Assembly: GCA_902489335.1 (NCBI GenBank) | Contig: CABTZO010000012.1 | Span: 1-24,650 of the forward strand | From: an uncultured Oscillospiraceae bacterium | GTDB taxonomy: Bacteria > Bacillota > Clostridia > Oscillospirales > Acutalibacteraceae | Reading direction: 5' to 3' | DNA length: 24,650 nt | Shown: one piece after another, positions 21,991 through 24,650 of the stretch | Numbering within the stretch: the first letter of the stretch is position 1 | Layout of the letters: every line of letters starts with the position of its first letter | Made by a program: the position numbers and the translations under genes | Notes under the pieces: generated by a model | Told to the model about the DNA's origin: nothing | The model's input: the letters and a program-made list of their open reading frames with translations, nothing else | Database searches by the model: none

Positions 21991-24186
21991 TTATCTTACA
22001 TAGAAAGGACTGCTGTATCCTTCAACTGTCTGATATCCTTTAAATGCTACCTTTTTAATTCCCTTGTAAACAAGTCTGTATTCACCGGGCTTAGCATCAC
22101 GTAACAACCAATTTACAGAAGCAATTAACTTTTTGGAAGCCGTTTTCTGCTCATATTTAATATATGTATATGGATCGGCATCATTTCTGTCTGTTACCCA
22201 TTTTCCGCCAACTTTTTTCTGAACTTCCATAAAGGTGTAGTTTTGTGGAACTATAGGATCATCCTTCAAACGAAGATTTGTAACATGTCTGGGATCTGCA
22301 GCTGTAAACTTAGCTGAAACAGTATCTCCGGATTTATAAACTTTTTTGCTTACATCTTCCTTGAGTGTTCCGGGGTTGTACCAGTCAATTTTGGGAAGAC
22401 CAACACTATACATAGTCTTAATAACCATCTTTGTAGGTTGCATCGGCATTCCGGGTCCGGGATCTGAAAGTTTGTTACTTACAAGATCTTGGGCAAGTTT
22501 ATCCATTTCCTGAGACATAGCAGCGCCTGTCCAAGGTCCGAATAAATCTGTTGAACCTTCATAGTGTTGAGCTGCAAACTCTTCACGGGTTACCATATAT
22601 TGACTGTATGAGTTTGTATGTGTAGAAAGAATGATGTGCTTTACTCCGGCTTGCGCCAAAGTAGGTGCAACGAATTCTTTAATACGTCTTGCTTGTTCTG
22701 TGTTAACTTCAAAAGATACGGAACAAATAGCTGTTTCACCGATTTGGAAGATTTGAATTGGTTGAATTTTTTGCATCAATCCACCAACAGCCAAGCAAAC
22801 CTTCTTCTCCATCTGTAAATCATCATATTTATCGGATTGTAAAATTTTCATTCCAAGTGGCCAAAGCGGATCAGCGATTTTTTCAAAGCCTTTCATATCA
22901 ACAACGCCTTTAAGTTTAGCTTTTTCAACCTTAACTTCACCGTTTTCGTCAATATAATAATTGTTTCTTACGGTACCTTCTTTTGCGTTGTCAACAGGTG
23001 CTCCCTCTTCGTCTCCTGCAATAATAGCTGTTCCTACGCAGGGTTCTGAAGTTGTTACATTATCAAGATTATCATATGGCATATGGTATCTGCCGATATA
23101 TTTTTTATCAACTTTAATTTTACTGAAGTCCTTAGTAGTGTAATTATAAGCAAGTTTATTTGTAAGATCTATTTTAGTAACACCTTTTCCGCCTTTGAGA
23201 AGCTGTAAAAGTGCTTTAGCATCTTGCTTACCGTCAACAATTTCGTTTTCTATAGGATCAAGATTTTTATCAATATCGCAAGGACGAAGAAAAGCTGCTT
23301 TATAATCTGCAACCTGCGGTTCATTTGGGCTTGCGTCACCTGATTCAGCTTGTGCGAAAGCAGCAACATAACCATTGCCCATTTCTTTTTCAACGGCATA
23401 GGCAGCGTATCCCTTATGATCCGACGCAATAAGTCTATTCGGCATACCGTTTGATGTTCCATGTGAAGCGTGGAATGAAAGCATTCCTATATCTCCGCCG
23501 TCTTTATGAGAGAAACTCAAAACGGACATTTCCTTACTTACTGTAGCTGAAACAGCTTCTAAATCAGGCAAATCACCATACATTTCTTTGTAGTTTACGT
23601 TCCATCTTGAAGCATCAAGTGAACGGTTAAAGTTTTCGATAGTAGTGTTACCATAATAGAGCGTAACTTTACCTGGTGCCAAATCTTTATCAGCCTTTTC
23701 TATAGCATCTGCTATGCCCTTAACGATAAGGTTATAGCTTGCCTCATCAAATCCGGGAACACCGTTTACAAGGCTATAAAGAGGGAACCAAGAAACGTTT
23801 GAAGATGAAGAGTGGCAGTGAGTAGCAGAAATCATCATATTGTTTTCATTATACTTCGTAAGTCCTCTTTTATGCAGTTCCTTGATAACTCCGGGCTTAA
23901 TGCTTTCTGTCATATGAACTATTTCAACTGACGCATAAGCCATTGTCTTGTCGCCTTTTTCAACAACAAAAGCTCTTGCATTAAGTCTCATAAGAAGACC
24001 TTGCATAAGGTCACCCATCGAGTTATAACCGGTACTGATTTTGGTTATAGGACCTGTAATATCAGCTTTACCGACTCCAACTTTAACATCGGTTTTCTTT
24101 GATGCGGCAAAACCTGAAAGCATGAAGCCGATCATCAGAGAAACCACGAGTAAAGCGCTGATTATTACTCGTTTAAACTTTCTCAT
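21991..24186 (-). CDS. Secreted neutral/alkaline ceramidase family protein
   Basis: A 731-residue exported hydrolase of the neutral ceramidase family, which splits ceramide into sphingosine and fatty acid. A signal peptide covers residues 1-28 (basic start, hydrophobic core, GFAA end). The mature part opens with the family start KVGVGKADITGP and has QGL and LNARAFVVE. Zinc ligands are expected in SATHCHS (119-126) and at His242 in HASHGTSNG, with Glu493 and a Tyr in NSYSQY (525-530). NRSLDA (187-192) matches the NRS-P segment, and the nucleophile is Ser286 in SGDASPN. EEFAAQHYEGSTDLFGPWT (534-552) is the usual C-terminal signature, and an Ig-like tail domain follows from about 600. ATG 24186 follows AAGGAAGGGG. 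It is a single gene with its own terminator. Whether it acts on host, dietary or bacterial sphingolipids is not shown. Confidence 0.92.
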   Translation of the reverse strand: MRKFKRVIISALLVVSLMIGFMLSGFAASKKTDVKVGVGKADITGPITKISTGYNSMGDLMQGLLMRLNARAFVVEKGDKTMAYASVEIVHMTESIKPGVIKELHKRGLTKYNENNMMISATHCHSSSSNVSWFPLYSLVNGVPGFDEASYNLIVKGIADAIEKADKDLAPGKVTLYYGNTTIENFNRSLDASRWNVNYKEMYGDLPDLEAVSATVSKEMSVLSFSHKDGGDIGMLSFHASHGTSNGMPNRLIASDHKGYAAYAVEKEMGNGYVAAFAQAESGDASPNEPQVADYKAAFLRPCDIDKNLDPIENEIVDGKQDAKALLQLLKGGKGVTKIDLTNKLAYNYTTKDFSKIKVDKKYIGRYHMPYDNLDNVTTSEPCVGTAIIAGDEEGAPVDNAKEGTVRNNYYIDENGEVKVEKAKLKGVVDMKGFEKIADPLWPLGMKILQSDKYDDLQMEKKVCLAVGGLMQKIQPIQIFQIGETAICSVSFEVNTEQARRIKEFVAPTLAQAGVKHIILSTHTNSYSQYMVTREEFAAQHYEGSTDLFGPWTGAAMSQEMDKLAQDLVSNKLSDPGPGMPMQPTKMVIKTMYSVGLPKIDWYNPGTLKEDVSKKVYKSGDTVSAKFTAADPRHVTNLRLKDDPIVPQNYTFMEVQKKVGGKWVTDRNDADPYTYIKYEQKTASKKLIASVNWLLRDAKPGEYRLVYKGIKKVAFKGYQTVEGYSSPFYVR

Positions 24187-24278
24187 AAAATACCCCTTCC
24201 TTTTGTTAAAAAGTACTTGCGAACAATATAATATATAAATAAAAAAATTTCTACTATTAAAAGAAATAATTAACAGAA

Positions 24279-24306
24279 AATATATATTTTAGATTTTATT
24301 TATCAA
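24279..24306 (-). promoter_or_regulatory. Possible promoter of the ceramidase gene
   Basis: On the minus strand: -35 TTGATA (24301-24306), 16-base spacer, -10 TATATT (24279-24284). The 24187-24370 gap is almost pure A and T, so several alternatives exist, including a TATATT nearer the gene; no operator-like palindrome stands out. Confidence 0.35.
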
Positions 24307-24363
24307 TATTTTTAGATGATTTTCAACATAAACATAAATAAAATTAAAAAATTTATATAAAAA

Positions 24364-24395
24364 AGATAAAAAAAAGACTGCAATTGCAGTCTTTT
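24364..24395 (-). terminator. Rho-independent terminator of the tRNA cluster
   Basis: Palindrome AAAAGACTG/CAGTCTTTT around CAATTG (24372-24395). On the minus strand it runs into a T run (24368-24375 read in reverse). It lies four bases after the tRNA-Asn 3' end. Confidence 0.85.
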
Positions 24396-24398
24396 CTT

Positions 24399-24474
24399 TG
24401 GCTCCTCCAGTTGGGCTCGAACCAACGACACTGCGGTTAACAGCCGCATGCTCTGCCGACTGAGCTATGGAGGA
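24399..24474 (-). tRNA. tRNA-Asn (anticodon GTT)
   Basis: A 76-base cloverleaf on the minus strand. The acceptor strand TCCTCCA pairs with TGGAGGA, and CCA is encoded (24399-24401). The anticodon stem TGCGG/CCGCA holds the loop CTGTTAA. The T-arm is TTGG-TTCGAGC-CCAA. It is the last tRNA of the minus-strand cluster. Confidence 0.96.
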
Positions 24475-24512
24475 ATGTCTTGCATCTAATGGCTAAAATC
24501 TAACATTTAGAT

Positions 24513-24588
24513 TGGTAGCCCGTACGAGATTCGAACTCGTGTCGCCGCCGTGAGAGGGCGGAGTCTTAGGCCTCTTGACCAACGGGCC
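24513..24588 (-). tRNA. tRNA-Glu (anticodon CTC)
   Basis: A 76-base cloverleaf on the minus strand with acceptor GGCCCGT/ACGGGCT (one G-U pair) and encoded CCA at 24513-24515. The anticodon stem CCGCC/GGCGG closes the loop CTCTCAC. It is separated from tRNA-Asn by 38 bases. Confidence 0.95.
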
Positions 24589-24593
24589 AATTA

Positions 24594-24650
24594 TGGTACA
24601 CCATCAGGGACTCGAACCCTGGACACCCTGATTAAGAGTCAGGTGCTCTA
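24594..24650 (-). tRNA. tRNA-Lys (anticodon CTT), 5' part outside the window
   Basis: The 3' 57 bases on the minus strand: anticodon stem CCTGA/TCAGG with loop CTCTTAA, T-arm CAGGG-TTCGAGT-CCCTG, acceptor 3' strand ATGGTGT, then A and encoded CCA (24594-24596). The acceptor 5' strand and most of the D-arm lie beyond base 24650. It is five bases upstream of tRNA-Glu. Confidence 0.9.

Noticed and set aside
24399..24650. Integration site of a mobile element at the tRNA cluster
   Set aside because: No integrase, no duplicated tRNA end and no att-like repeat in the window.

Overview
The window looks like a chromosomal segment of a low-GC, Gram-positive anaerobe of the class Clostridia. The evidence is the AT-rich sequence, Shine-Dalgarno sites of the AGGAGG type, CIRCE control of groESL, a class 1B dihydroorotate dehydrogenase (PyrD/PyrK), two DivIVA-like proteins, and a UvrD/PcrA helicase with an insert between motifs I and Ia that I associate with Oscillospiraceae-like clostridia. 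The family-level placement is inference. I see no transposase, integrase, phage gene or CRISPR array. No stretch longer than about 300 bases lacks a gene; the gaps hold promoters, terminators, one likely structured RNA and one small repeat.

Layout. (1) Positions 1-10030, minus strand: one tightly packed apparent operon, read from right to left: class A penicillin-binding protein, pyrC, pyrF, a degenerate CarB-like protein, pyrK, pyrD, ruvX and a UvrD-type helicase (cut by the window edge). Gaps are 0-10 bases or short overlaps. A promoter lies just upstream of the PBP gene and I see no PyrR-type attenuator. (2) 10174-13257, plus strand: a DivIVA-like coiled-coil protein fused to a catalytically dead signal-peptidase-like domain, then a strongly expressed-looking SDR dehydrogenase with a C-terminal zinc-binding domain. 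(3) 13325-15986, minus: an O-antigen-ligase-like membrane protein followed by a CNNM/CorC-type CBS transporter. (4) 16191-18646, plus: CIRCE-groES-groEL, then a DUF1292 protein. (5) 18677-18857, minus: a structured RNA, possibly 6S RNA. (6) 18862-20913, minus: a DivIVA-like protein, an orphan fumarase beta subunit and a monoacylglycerol-lipase-like hydrolase in one operon. (7) 21163-21862, minus: a membrane-anchored CAP-domain protein and tRNA-Pro, with a degenerate repeat downstream. (8) 21991-24186, minus: a secreted neutral ceramidase. (9) 24399-24650, minus: tRNA-Asn, tRNA-Glu and a partial tRNA-Lys.

How the genes work together: pyrC, pyrD/pyrK and pyrF supply three steps of de novo UMP synthesis. 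carA, pyrB and pyrE are not in the window. The CarB-like protein in this operon keeps the CarB domain order and the C-terminal effector-binding (MGS-like) domain, but has lost the metal and ATP ligands at both synthetase sites, so it is most likely a regulatory or structural pseudoenzyme. That is the most unusual item here. The second is the DivIVA/pseudo-signal-peptidase fusion.
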